Assembly (NCBI GenBank): GCA_035455605.1
Contig: DATIER010000015.1
Location: 1-5,818 of the forward strand
DNA: 5,818 nucleotides
Direction of reading: 5' to 3'
Source of the DNA: AC-32 sp035455605
Lineage (GTDB): Bacteria > Actinomycetota > Thermoleophilia > Gaiellales > Gaiellaceae
Position numbers and translations under genes: made by a program. The notes under the pieces are model-generated. The model made no database searches. It was given only the letters and a program-made list of their open reading frames with translations, and was not told the DNA's origin. The stretch's first letter is position 1. Every line of letters begins with the position of its first letter. Positions 1 to 5,112 of this stretch are shown piece by piece.

Positions 1-621
1 CTGCGGGATGAGCGTGTCGAGCATCTCGACGATCGTCACCTCGGAGCCGAAGCGGGCGAAGATCGAGGCGAACTCGCAGCCGATGATCCCGCCGCCGAGG
101 ACGACGAGCCTCCGCGGCACCTCGGTCTGCGCGAGGAGCCCCGTGGAGTCGACGCAGCGCGGCGAGTCGAGGCCCTCGATCGGCGGCCGCAGCGGGTAGG
201 AGCCCGACGCGATGATCGCCTGCTTGAACGTGACTGGCTCGCCGCCGTCGACGTCGATCGTGTTCGCGTCGCGGAAGCGGCCGACGCCCTTGACCCAGTC
301 GACGCCGTTCGCCTTGAAGAGCGTCGCGACGCCGCCGGTCATCTGCTTGACGACCCCGTCCTTCCACTCGTTCGCGGTGGCGAGGTCGAGCGTCGGCTCC
401 CCGGTCTGGACGCCGAGCTTGCCGAACGTCTCCTTCGCCTGCTTGATCGCGAACGCCGTCTGGACCCACGCCTTGGTCGGGATGCAGCCGACGCGGAGGC
501 ACGTTCCGCCGAGCTCCGGCTCCTTCTCGATGCAGACGGTCCTGGCGCCGAGCTGCGCCGCGCGGATCGCGGCCGTGTACCCGCCGGGGCCGCCTCCCAG
601 GACGGCAACGTCACATTCCAT
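1..621 (-). CDS. lpdA: Dihydrolipoyl dehydrogenase (E3), N-terminal 207 residues, cut by the window edge
   Basis: This is the E3 flavoprotein of 2-oxo acid dehydrogenase complexes, which reoxidises dihydrolipoyl groups on E2 and passes electrons through a disulfide and FAD to NAD+ in the cytoplasm. Seen: an FAD-binding Rossmann motif at the N terminus (LGGGPGGY, residues 8-15), the redox-active pair C41 and C46 in GGTCLRVGCIPTK, the ASGSYP turn near 138-143 before the second nucleotide domain, and the NAD-binding motif GGGIIGCEFA at 176-185 ending in an acidic residue (E199). The NAD-domain remainder, the dimer interface and its catalytic His-Glu pair lie outside the window. The ATG at 621 is preceded by AGGAG (636-632) with a 10-base spacer, which fixes the start. 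It lies downstream of the E1-E2 genes on the same strand but after a 282-base gap, so it may be transcribed separately. No lipoyl domain is fused at the N terminus. The family assignment is very secure; which complex it serves is inferred from context. Confidence 0.95.
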   Translation of the reverse strand, partial: MECDVAVLGGGPGGYTAAIRAAQLGARTVCIEKEPELGGTCLRVGCIPTKAWVQTAFAIKQAKETFGKLGVQTGEPTLDLATANEWKDGVVKQMTGGVATLFKANGVDWVKGVGRFRDANTIDVDGGEPVTFKQAIIASGSYPLRPPIEGLDSPRCVDSTGLLAQTEVPRRLVVLGGGIIGCEFASIFARFGSEVTIVEMLDTLIPQ

Positions 622-631
622 CTCTGGTCAA

Positions 632-663
632 CTCCTCGCCTCGCTTGGTCGCGGGCGATCCTA
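632..663 (-). promoter_or_regulatory. Candidate -10 box and Shine-Dalgarno site for lpdA
   Basis: On the minus strand TAGGAT at 663-658 matches the TAnnnT pattern of a sigma-70-type -10 box. It would put a start site near base 651 and leave a leader of about 30 bases containing AGGAG (636-632), 10 bases before the ATG at 621. The -35 side is poor: only the GAC core of GCGACC at 688-683 matches, with a long 19-base spacer. The ribosome site is convincing; the promoter is only plausible. If real, it would let E3 be made independently of the E1-E2 operon, which would suit an enzyme shared between several complexes. Confidence 0.35.
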
Positions 664-762
664 GCGAGGGCGCCGCGCGCGCGGTCGCGGGCGCTGCGCT
701 CGCTCGTCCGCGGGCGCGGTGAGGTGCGTGTGACCGAAGTTGCGCACTCCCGGCACGAAGGC

Positions 763-778
763 GTCACCCACGCGTGAC
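763..778. promoter_or_regulatory. Short dyad GTCAC-N6-GTGAC, possible operator
   Basis: Two perfect 5-base arms, GTCAC (763-767) and GTGAC (774-778), are separated by CCACGC. The dyad sits about 100 bases upstream of the candidate lpdA -10 box and about 130 bases downstream of the GNAT stop. Short dyads of this length occur by chance in GC-rich DNA, and no known regulator is recognised, so this is a weak call. Confidence 0.2.
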
Positions 779-802
779 ACGTTCCTCGGTACGCTCAGAA
801 AC

Positions 803-832
803 GGGGGCTTGGGGCCGAAGGCCCCCGGGGGG
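803..832 (-). terminator. GC-rich alternative hairpins after the GNAT gene, possible transcription end or mRNA-stabilising structure
   Basis: GGGGCC (811-816) and GGCCCC (820-825) form a perfect 6-base stem with a 3-base loop. A second, mutually exclusive 6-base stem joins GGGGGC (803-808) to GCCCCC (821-826), and CCCCCGGGGG around 822-831 is itself palindromic. The cluster lies about 80 bases beyond the GNAT stop on the minus strand. The downstream minus-strand bases are AAGCCCCCGTTTCTG, with no immediate run of T, so this is not a textbook intrinsic terminator. It may instead slow polymerase, protect the 3' end of the upstream message, or act with Rho. Confidence 0.35.
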
Positions 833-903
833 AATGGTTCACGCGCGCGGACGACGCTTCGGCCGCTGGCCGGTCTCGGCGCTCCGCGGCTCGCCCGCCC
901 GGC

Positions 904-1371
904 TCATCCGGCCAGCCCGGCGCGCATCGTCACGCCGCCGTCATCGTCGCGAATGCGCGCGAAGCCGTGCCGCTCGTACAGGCCGACCGCGGGGCTCCCC
1001 TTCTCGACGCTGAGACTGATCGCCGCGTAGCCGTCGGCGCGGGCGCGGTCGAGCAGCGCGCTCAGCAGCTCCGAGCCGAGGCCCGAGCCGCGACGGCTCG
1101 GAACGATCGCGATCGACAGCTCCGGCGTCTGCTCGTCGATGAACCCGTAGCCCGCATGCCCCTGCGTGAAGAGCCGGTACCACGCGGCGCCCACCTTCTG
1201 AAAGTCCTGGATCGCGATCAGCGCCGTGTCGCCCGGTCGGCCCCAGCGCTCGACGTAGCGGCGCACCGGCGGCTCGCCCGCCTCCGTGACGCGGTCGACG
1301 CGCCAGTAGTACGCGTGCCGCAGCATGTCGCGCAGGAACGGGACGTCCTGCGGGCCCGCCGGGCGGATCAC
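904..1371 (-). CDS. GNAT-family N-acetyltransferase, 155 residues
   Basis: A single-domain GCN5-related acetyltransferase, expected to move an acetyl group from acetyl-CoA to an amine on a small molecule or protein; the acceptor cannot be read from the sequence. Seen: a typical opening IRPAGPQDVPFLRDML, then the acetyl-CoA pyrophosphate loop RRGSGLG at 93-99 (R94-x-x-G97-x-G99) preceded by the LSIAIVP strand, and the C-terminal motif around SVEKGSPAVGLYERHGF (121-137) with Tyr132 in the usual general-acid position. Ser126 stands where many relatives have Asn. The length is normal for the family. It starts with GTG at 1371, overlapping the upstream VOC gene stop by the 4 bases GTGA, so translation is probably coupled and it has no clear ribosome site of its own. 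It is the last gene before the gap in front of lpdA. A link to the acetyl-CoA made by the complex is attractive but is inference only. Confidence 0.88.
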   Translation of the reverse strand: MIRPAGPQDVPFLRDMLRHAYYWRVDRVTEAGEPPVRRYVERWGRPGDTALIAIQDFQKVGAAWYRLFTQGHAGYGFIDEQTPELSIAIVPSRRGSGLGSELLSALLDRARADGYAAISLSVEKGSPAVGLYERHGFARIRDDDGGVTMRAGLAG

Positions 1372-1703
1372 GTGACCTCCTCCGTCAGCTGGATCCGGTT
1401 GCCGTCCGGGTCGAAGACGTCGAGCACACGCATCGCGCCGTGCAGCTCCAGCACGACGCCGACCTCGACGCCGGCCGCAGCCAGCCGCTCGCGCTCGCCC
1501 TTCACGTCCTCGACGTCGATCGTCGCGACCGCGTCCTCCTCCGACGGCGGCTCCGGGCTCTCGCCGAGCGCGATCTCCGTCGGGCCGCGTTCGAGGCTCG
1601 CCCAGCGCTCATCCGCGTCCACGAAGGTTTCGGTGAAGCCGAGCGCGTCTCGGTAGAAGGCCCGGGCGGCGTCGAGGTCGGCGACGCGGTACCAGATCCT
1701 CAC
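1368..1703 (-). CDS. VOC-superfamily (glyoxalase/bleomycin-resistance fold) protein, 111 residues
   Basis: A single vicinal-oxygen-chelate domain. Seen: the opening strand and helix IWYRVADLDAARAFYRDALGF (3-23), a central strand VATIDVEDVKGERERLAAAG (59-78) and the characteristic end VFDPDGNRIQL (96-106). The usual metal-ligand positions look substituted: Arg or Trp near residues 2-4 instead of the first-strand His, no His at the middle strand, and Gln105 where many relatives have Glu in the DPDGNxxEL end. It may therefore bind a ligand, as antibiotic-binding members do, rather than act as a metal enzyme. The GTG start at 1703 is chosen because AAGGA (1716-1712) sits 8 bases before it and the domain begins there; the frame is open further upstream but only as a shadow of the E2 gene. 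It lies 11 bases after the E2 stop and overlaps the GNAT start, so it belongs to the same transcript. Its substrate is unknown. Confidence 0.85.
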   Translation of the reverse strand: MRIWYRVADLDAARAFYRDALGFTETFVDADERWASLERGPTEIALGESPEPPSEEDAVATIDVEDVKGERERLAAAGVEVGVVLELHGAMRVLDVFDPDGNRIQLTEEVT

Positions 1704-1711
1704 GGCACGGA

Positions 1712-1716
1712 TCCTT
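1712..1716 (-). promoter_or_regulatory. Ribosome binding site for the VOC gene, embedded in the E2 stop codon
   Basis: AAGGA read on the minus strand uses the last two A residues of the E2 TAA stop (1717-1715). It is followed by an 8-base spacer to the GTG at 1703. This decides the VOC start against the longer open frame upstream and implies reinitiation by ribosomes finishing E2. Confidence 0.6.
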
Positions 1717-2974
1717 ACAACATCAGCGCGGGCTCCTCCAGCAGCTCCTTCACCGTCTGGAGGAAGTCCGCGGCCGGGGCTCCGTCGACCGCTCGATGGT
1801 CGAACGTCGCCGTCAGCGTCAGCATCGGACGGACGACGATTTCGCCGGCCACCGCGACCGCGCGCTCCTCGGTCGCGCCGACGGCGACGATCGCCGCCTG
1901 CGGCGGGTTGAGGACGGCCGTGAAGCGCTCGACGCGGAACATGCCGAGGTTCGAGATCGTGAACGTGCCGTCCTCGAGGTCGCTCCGCTGGAGCTTGTTC
2001 TCGCGCGCGCGACCGACGACGTCCGCGCGCGCGGCCGCGATCTCGGCCAGCCGCAGCCGCTCGGCGGAGCGGATCACCGGCACCACGAGGCCCTGGGGTG
2101 CGGCGACGGCGATGCCGACGTTCGCGGTCGGGTAGAGCAGGATCGCATCCTCGCTGTACCGGGCGTTCACCTCGCGGTGCCGGAGCAAGGCGGCGGCGCA
2201 CACCTTCGTCAGGACGTCGGTGAGGGTCGCCCTCGTCCCGTCCTCGCGCAGCCGCTCGACGAGCGCGTTCGCGCGCGTCATGTCGGCCGAGGTCTGGAGC
2301 TGGAAGACCGGGATCTGCCACGCCTCGGTGAGCCGGCGGGCGATCGTCTTGCGGATGCTGGTCAGCTCGACGCGCTCGACCTCGCCCGGCACCGGAGTCG
2401 GAGCGGGCGCGGCGGCAGGAGCCGACACGCCGGCGCGCTCGACGTCCTCGGCCACGATCCGGCCCTCGGGCCCCGTGCCGTTCACGGCCGCAAGGTCGAT
2501 GCCGCGCTCGCGGGCGATCCGGCGGGCGAGCGGCGACGCCTTGATCCGTCCGCCGTCCCGCTGCGGCGCGAGCTGATCGAGCGTGCCCGCGGCCTCGGCG
2601 GCGGTCTCGCGGCCGCGCTCGCGGTCGGCTTCCCGCGCGGGGGCCTGCGCGGGCGCCTCGACCGTCTGCACGTCGCTCTCGGCCGCGCCCGGCGGTGGCT
2701 GCTCGGAGACGCCGTTGGCGCCGAGCTCGACCTGCTCACCCTCCTCGCCGATCACCGCGATCGTGCGGCCGACGGGCACTTCGCCTTCCGGGATCGCGAT
2801 CTTCAGCAGGACGCCGGAGGCGTCGGCCTCGACCTCCTGCGTCACCTTGTCCGTGTCGAGCTCGTAGAGCGGCTCCCCTTTCTCGACGCGCTCGCCCTCG
2901 GACTTGAGCCACTTGACGATCGTGCCGGACTCCATGCCCTGGCCGAGGCGCGGGAGCTTGACCTCGTTAGCCAC
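1715..2974 (-). CDS. Dihydrolipoamide acyltransferase (E2) of a 2-oxo acid dehydrogenase complex, 419 residues
   Basis: The core enzyme of the complex: its lipoyl arm takes the acyl group from E1 and the C-terminal domain passes it to CoA. Domains in order: one lipoyl domain (about 1-80) with the lipoylated Lys43 in ELDTDKVTQEVEA; a Pro/Ala/Glu-rich linker (about 84-140); the peripheral-subunit-binding domain (143-180; IKASPLARRIARERGIDL, then GTGPEGRIVAEDV); a second Pro-Ala linker (182-197); and the catalytic domain (about 200-419), with the active-site motif DHRAVDG giving His393 and Asp397. There is a single lipoyl domain, and the length is normal for compact bacterial E2s. The GTG at 2974 is preceded by GAGG (2984-2981) with a 6-base spacer. 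It follows E1 beta after 152 bases of repeat sequence and is followed 11 bases later by the VOC gene. Sequence alone does not separate pyruvate, acetoin and branched-chain substrates; the 2-oxoglutarate type is unlikely because E1 is split into alpha and beta. Confidence 0.95.
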   Translation of the reverse strand: MANEVKLPRLGQGMESGTIVKWLKSEGERVEKGEPLYELDTDKVTQEVEADASGVLLKIAIPEGEVPVGRTIAVIGEEGEQVELGANGVSEQPPPGAAESDVQTVEAPAQAPAREADRERGRETAAEAAGTLDQLAPQRDGGRIKASPLARRIARERGIDLAAVNGTGPEGRIVAEDVERAGVSAPAAAPAPTPVPGEVERVELTSIRKTIARRLTEAWQIPVFQLQTSADMTRANALVERLREDGTRATLTDVLTKVCAAALLRHREVNARYSEDAILLYPTANVGIAVAAPQGLVVPVIRSAERLRLAEIAAARADVVGRARENKLQRSDLEDGTFTISNLGMFRVERFTAVLNPPQAAIVAVGATEERAVAVAGEIVVRPMLTLTATFDHRAVDGAPAADFLQTVKELLEEPALML

Positions 2975-2985
2975 GGCGAACCTCG

Positions 2986-3128
2986 AGGGACTGTCCCCGG
3001 GTCACGGCTCGGACGGACACGTCCGCGGAGGCTGGCGGCCGAAGCCCGGCCGGATTCTCTGCGGAGGTATGTCCCCTTCGGCCACGGCCCGGGGACAGTC
3101 CCTGGGCCTTGGCCCGAACGGACACGTC
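2986..3128. repeat. Composite inverted and direct repeat element between E1 beta and E2
   Basis: The E1 beta-E2 gap is built of repeats. AGGGACTGTCCCCGGG (2986-3001) recurs as its perfect reverse complement at 3088-3103, 16 of 16 bases. Each copy contains the dyad GGGAC-N-GTCCC (2987-2997 and 3092-3102). ACGGACACGTC occurs as a direct repeat at 3013-3023 and 3118-3128, the second copy running into the E1 beta stop codon. TGTCCCC at 2992 and 3070 starts two similar stretches, each continuing to a CACGGC block and CGG. The inner part folds too: CGGCCG (3036-3041) pairs with CGGCCG (3047-3052), and GTCCCC (3071-3076) can pair with GGGGAC (3091-3096) in competition with the long arms. This looks like a REP/MITE-type dispersed intergenic element that in the mRNA could form a large stem. 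Its copy number elsewhere cannot be seen here. Confidence 0.7.
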
Positions 3129-4110
3129 AGGCATCCCGAGCCACCGTCCGCTTGACCGCCTCCAGCACGTCGGCGGCGTGCGGGACGACGTACTCCTCCA
3201 TCACCGGCGCGAAGGGGAGCGGTACAAACTTCGCGCCGACACGCTCGACCGGCGCGTCGAGCCAGTCGAACGCCTGCTCGCCCACGACGGCCGCGATCTC
3301 GGCGCCAAAGCCCATCCTGGTGACCGCCTCGTGCGCGACGACGACGCGGTTCGTCTTCTTGACCGAGGCGACGAGCCCGTCGACGTCGAGCGGCTGCAGC
3401 GTCCGCGGGTCCCAGACCTCGACCGAGATGCCTTCCGACTTGGCCTGCTCGGCCGCCTTCAGCGCCTCGTGCAGGAGCCGGCCGGTCGCGACGACGGTCA
3501 CGTCCGAGCCCTCGCGGTGCACGCGGCCCTGCCCGATCGGGATCGGCTCGAGCTCCTCGGGCACCTCCTCCTTCAGCCCGTACAGCGTCCGGTGCTCGAA
3601 GAAGATGACCGGATTGTCGTCGTAGATCGCCGACCACAGCAGCCCGCGCACGTCGGTCGGCGTCGAGGCGAAGACGACCTTCAGCCCCGGCACGTGAACG
3701 AACCACGCCTCGACCTGCTGCGCGTGCTGCGCGCCCGGCGACCAGCCGGCGCCGCCCTGCGTGCGGATCGTCAGCGGCACCTTCAGCTGCCCGCCCGACA
3801 TGTACCGGTGCTTGGCCGCCTGGTTGACGATCTGCTCCATCGAGACCGTCAGGAAGTCCTCGTACATCACCTCGACGACCGGCCGCATGCCCTGCATCGC
3901 CGCGCCGATGCCGGCGCCGACGATCGCGCTCTCGGAGATCGGCGTGTTTCGGATCCGGTCGGGCCCGAACTCGTCCAGCATCCCGGCCGTCACGCCCATC
4001 GAGCCGCCCATCTCGGCGATGTCCTCGCCCATCACGAAGATGTCGTCGTCCTGCCGCATCGCCTGCGAGAGCGCGTCCCGCACCGCCTCCCGATAGCTCA
4101 GCTCACGCAT
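3127..4110 (-). CDS. 2-oxo acid dehydrogenase E1 component, beta subunit, 327 residues
   Basis: The beta half of the heterotetrameric (alpha2-beta2) E1, a transketolase-like fold that supplies the pyrimidine half of the thiamine diphosphate site and much of the E2 contact. Seen: the N-terminal MRELSYREAVRDAL, GEDIAEMGG (28-36), the cofactor-activating Glu60 in TPISESAIVGAGIGAA, the DFLTVSMEQIVNQAAK segment (85-100) with the following YMSGGQ, His129 in SPGAQHAQ where the family has its active-site His, and the C-terminal transketolase domain with VATGRLLHEAL (207-217) and HEAVTRMGFGAEIAA (254-268). The length is normal (about 325). The ATG at 4110 overlaps the end of E1 alpha by 8 bases (ATGCGTGA); no strong ribosome site is visible, so coupled translation is likely. 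The stop codon lies inside one arm of the downstream repeat element. Pyruvate, acetoin or branched-chain specificity is undecided. Confidence 0.95.
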   Translation of the reverse strand: MRELSYREAVRDALSQAMRQDDDIFVMGEDIAEMGGSMGVTAGMLDEFGPDRIRNTPISESAIVGAGIGAAMQGMRPVVEVMYEDFLTVSMEQIVNQAAKHRYMSGGQLKVPLTIRTQGGAGWSPGAQHAQQVEAWFVHVPGLKVVFASTPTDVRGLLWSAIYDDNPVIFFEHRTLYGLKEEVPEELEPIPIGQGRVHREGSDVTVVATGRLLHEALKAAEQAKSEGISVEVWDPRTLQPLDVDGLVASVKKTNRVVVAHEAVTRMGFGAEIAAVVGEQAFDWLDAPVERVGAKFVPLPFAPVMEEYVVPHAADVLEAVKRTVARDA

Positions 4111-5074
4111 AGACGTTCTTCAGCGCGTCCTCTGGCTTGGGGTCGGTGCCGGCCTTGGCGAACTCGACGGACGCGTCGACGAGCTCCTGCACCTCGCGGT
4201 CGGCGTCGTCGAACTCTTCGTCGGAGACGCCGAGCTTCTCGCGCAGCAGCGTGATCGGGTCGCGCGTCTCCTGCAGCTCGCGCAGCTGCTCCTTGTCGCG
4301 GTAGACCTGCGGGTCGCCGATGTAGTGGCCGACGAGACGCTCGGTCTCCACGTGCATGAAGATCGGCCCCTTCCCGTCGCGCGCGTGCTTCAGCGCGCGC
4401 TGCGCGACGCGGTGCACCTCCTCCACGTCCTGGCCGTCGGCCTTCATCACCTTCATGCCGAAGGCGTCGGCGCGCTTGCTCAGGTCGCGGATCGGCGAAT
4501 GCTGACTCTCCGGCGTCGACTCGGCCCAGTGGTTGTCCTCGAGCACGAACACCGCGGGTACCTGCCAGAGCTGCGCGAGGTTGAGCGACTCGTGGAAGGT
4601 GCCGATGTTGGTCGCCCCGTCGCCGAAGAACGCGACCGCGACCCGCGGCTCGCCGCGCAGCTTGAACGCGAGCGCGGCGCCCGTGATCGCCGGCAGGCCG
4701 CCGCCGACGACCGCGTTCGCCCCCAGGTTGCCGCGCTCGACGTCGTAGAGGTGCATCGAGCCGCCGTAGCCGTGCGAGCAGCCTTCCATCTTCCCGTAGA
4801 GCTCCGCCATGATCGCGTTGGGATGCGTTCCGCGCGCGAGCGTGTGGCCGTGCGCGCGGTGCGTCGAGGCGAAGACGTCGCCGTCCTCCATCGCCTGGCA
4901 CACGCCGACCGCGACACCTTCCTGGCCGATCGCGACGTGCAGGAAGCCGGGCAGCTCGCCGGCGCGGAAGCGCTCCTCGACCTTCTCCTCGAAGCGCCTG
5001 ATCAAGAGCATCTCGCGCAGGAACTCGCGCAGCCGCTCCTCGGACAGGCCCCGTTTCGCCTCGACCTTCGCCAC
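4103..5074 (-). CDS. 2-oxo acid dehydrogenase E1 component, alpha subunit, 323 residues
   Basis: The alpha half of the thiamine diphosphate-dependent E1 that decarboxylates a 2-oxo acid (or cleaves acetoin) and reductively acylates E2. Seen: LIRRFEEKVEERF (24-36), the HRAHGHTLARG segment (72-82), GGSMHLYDVERGNLGANAVVGGG (104-126), the diphosphate and metal motif GDGATN (151-156) ending about 27 residues later in EDNHWAEST (179-187), and the phosphorylation-loop equivalent around SPIRDLSKRADAFG (193-206). Asp180 replaces the first Asn of the usual NN pair; Asn181, aligned with the metal-binding Asn, is kept. The GTG at 5074 is chosen because the family similarity begins just after it, no in-frame ATG exists nearby, and a -10 box lies 7 bases upstream, implying a leaderless message. 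The frame stays open further upstream, but there it is the antisense of the plus-strand gene. It resembles the pyruvate/acetoin (PdhA/AcoA) group more than the 2-oxoglutarate type. It is the first gene of the operon. Confidence 0.94.
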   Translation of the reverse strand: MAKVEAKRGLSEERLREFLREMLLIRRFEEKVEERFRAGELPGFLHVAIGQEGVAVGVCQAMEDGDVFASTHRAHGHTLARGTHPNAIMAELYGKMEGCSHGYGGSMHLYDVERGNLGANAVVGGGLPAITGAALAFKLRGEPRVAVAFFGDGATNIGTFHESLNLAQLWQVPAVFVLEDNHWAESTPESQHSPIRDLSKRADAFGMKVMKADGQDVEEVHRVAQRALKHARDGKGPIFMHVETERLVGHYIGDPQVYRDKEQLRELQETRDPITLLREKLGVSDEEFDDADREVQELVDASVEFAKAGTDPKPEDALKNVYA

Positions 5075-5091
5075 GACGTTGAGTCTATGCT
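5061..5091 (+). promoter_or_regulatory. Candidate leaderless promoter of the plus-strand unknown gene
   Basis: TATGCT (5086-5091) matches TAnnnT and ends 7 bases before the ATG at 5099. TCGACC (5061-5066) matches TTGACA at four of six positions with a 19-base spacer. No Shine-Dalgarno sequence precedes either possible ATG (5087 or 5099). If this box is used, the ATG at 5087 lies inside it and cannot be translated, which favours 5099. The geometry mirrors the opposing E1 alpha promoter. Confidence 0.48.
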
Positions 5092-5112
5092 CCGCCCGAT
5101 GGCTCTCGTCGA
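5082..5112 (-). promoter_or_regulatory. Candidate leaderless promoter of the E1 alpha operon
   Basis: On the minus strand TAGACT (5087-5082) matches TAnnnT and ends 7 bases before the GTG at 5074, which would put the first transcribed base at or next to the start codon. TCGACG (5112-5107) matches TTGACA at four of six positions with a 19-base spacer, somewhat long. No usable Shine-Dalgarno sequence lies at normal distance (the nearest GGAG, 5094-5091, is 16 bases away), which agrees with a leaderless transcript. The box shares two bases with the opposing promoter. Confidence 0.5.

Larger units (their letters stand above)
622..903. other. Intergenic gap between the GNAT gene and lpdA
   Basis: No convincing gene was found in these 282 bases: the open frames here are low-complexity Arg/Pro/Ala-rich translations of GC-rich DNA with no recognisable domain. 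What it does hold is a candidate lpdA promoter and ribosome site (632-663), a short dyad GTCAC-6-GTGAC at 763-778 that could be an operator, and a strong GC hairpin cluster at 803-832. Together these suggest a transcription boundary between the upstream genes and lpdA, though none is proof. Confidence 0.5.

Noticed and set aside
212..664. A 150-codon plus-strand open frame with a Ser/Thr/Pro-rich product
   Set aside because: Antisense to lpdA, whose FAD, disulfide and NAD motifs are all intact in the opposite strand.
803..832. Textbook Rho-independent terminator
   Set aside because: The stem is strong, but no T-run follows on either strand, so it is listed only as a possible terminator or stabilising structure.
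1704..2321. N-terminal extension of the VOC protein into the E2 gene
   Set aside because: This stretch is Arg-rich shadow sequence in another frame of E2; the VOC domain begins exactly at the GTG at 1703, which has its own ribosome site.
2975..3126. A small protein gene or CRISPR-like array between E1 beta and E2
   Set aside because: The repeats are inverted or only two-copy with unequal spacing, unlike CRISPR; open frames here continue from neighbouring shadow frames and lack a ribosome site or domain.
1796..3625. A 609-codon open frame on the plus strand
   Set aside because: It runs antisense through E2, the repeat element and part of E1 beta, is a monotonous Arg/Asp/Leu/Ala translation typical of the complementary frame of GC-rich genes, and shows no domain; the opposing genes are unmistakable.
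3109..4254. A 381-codon open frame on the plus strand
   Set aside because: Antisense to E1 beta and the end of E1 alpha, with low-complexity Arg/His/Leu-rich content and no family features.
4325..5098. Long upstream extension of the plus-strand unknown protein
   Set aside because: The frame stays open through the antisense of E1 alpha only because stops are rare at this GC content; the duplicated-module similarity begins after 5099 and the promoter candidate lies immediately before it.
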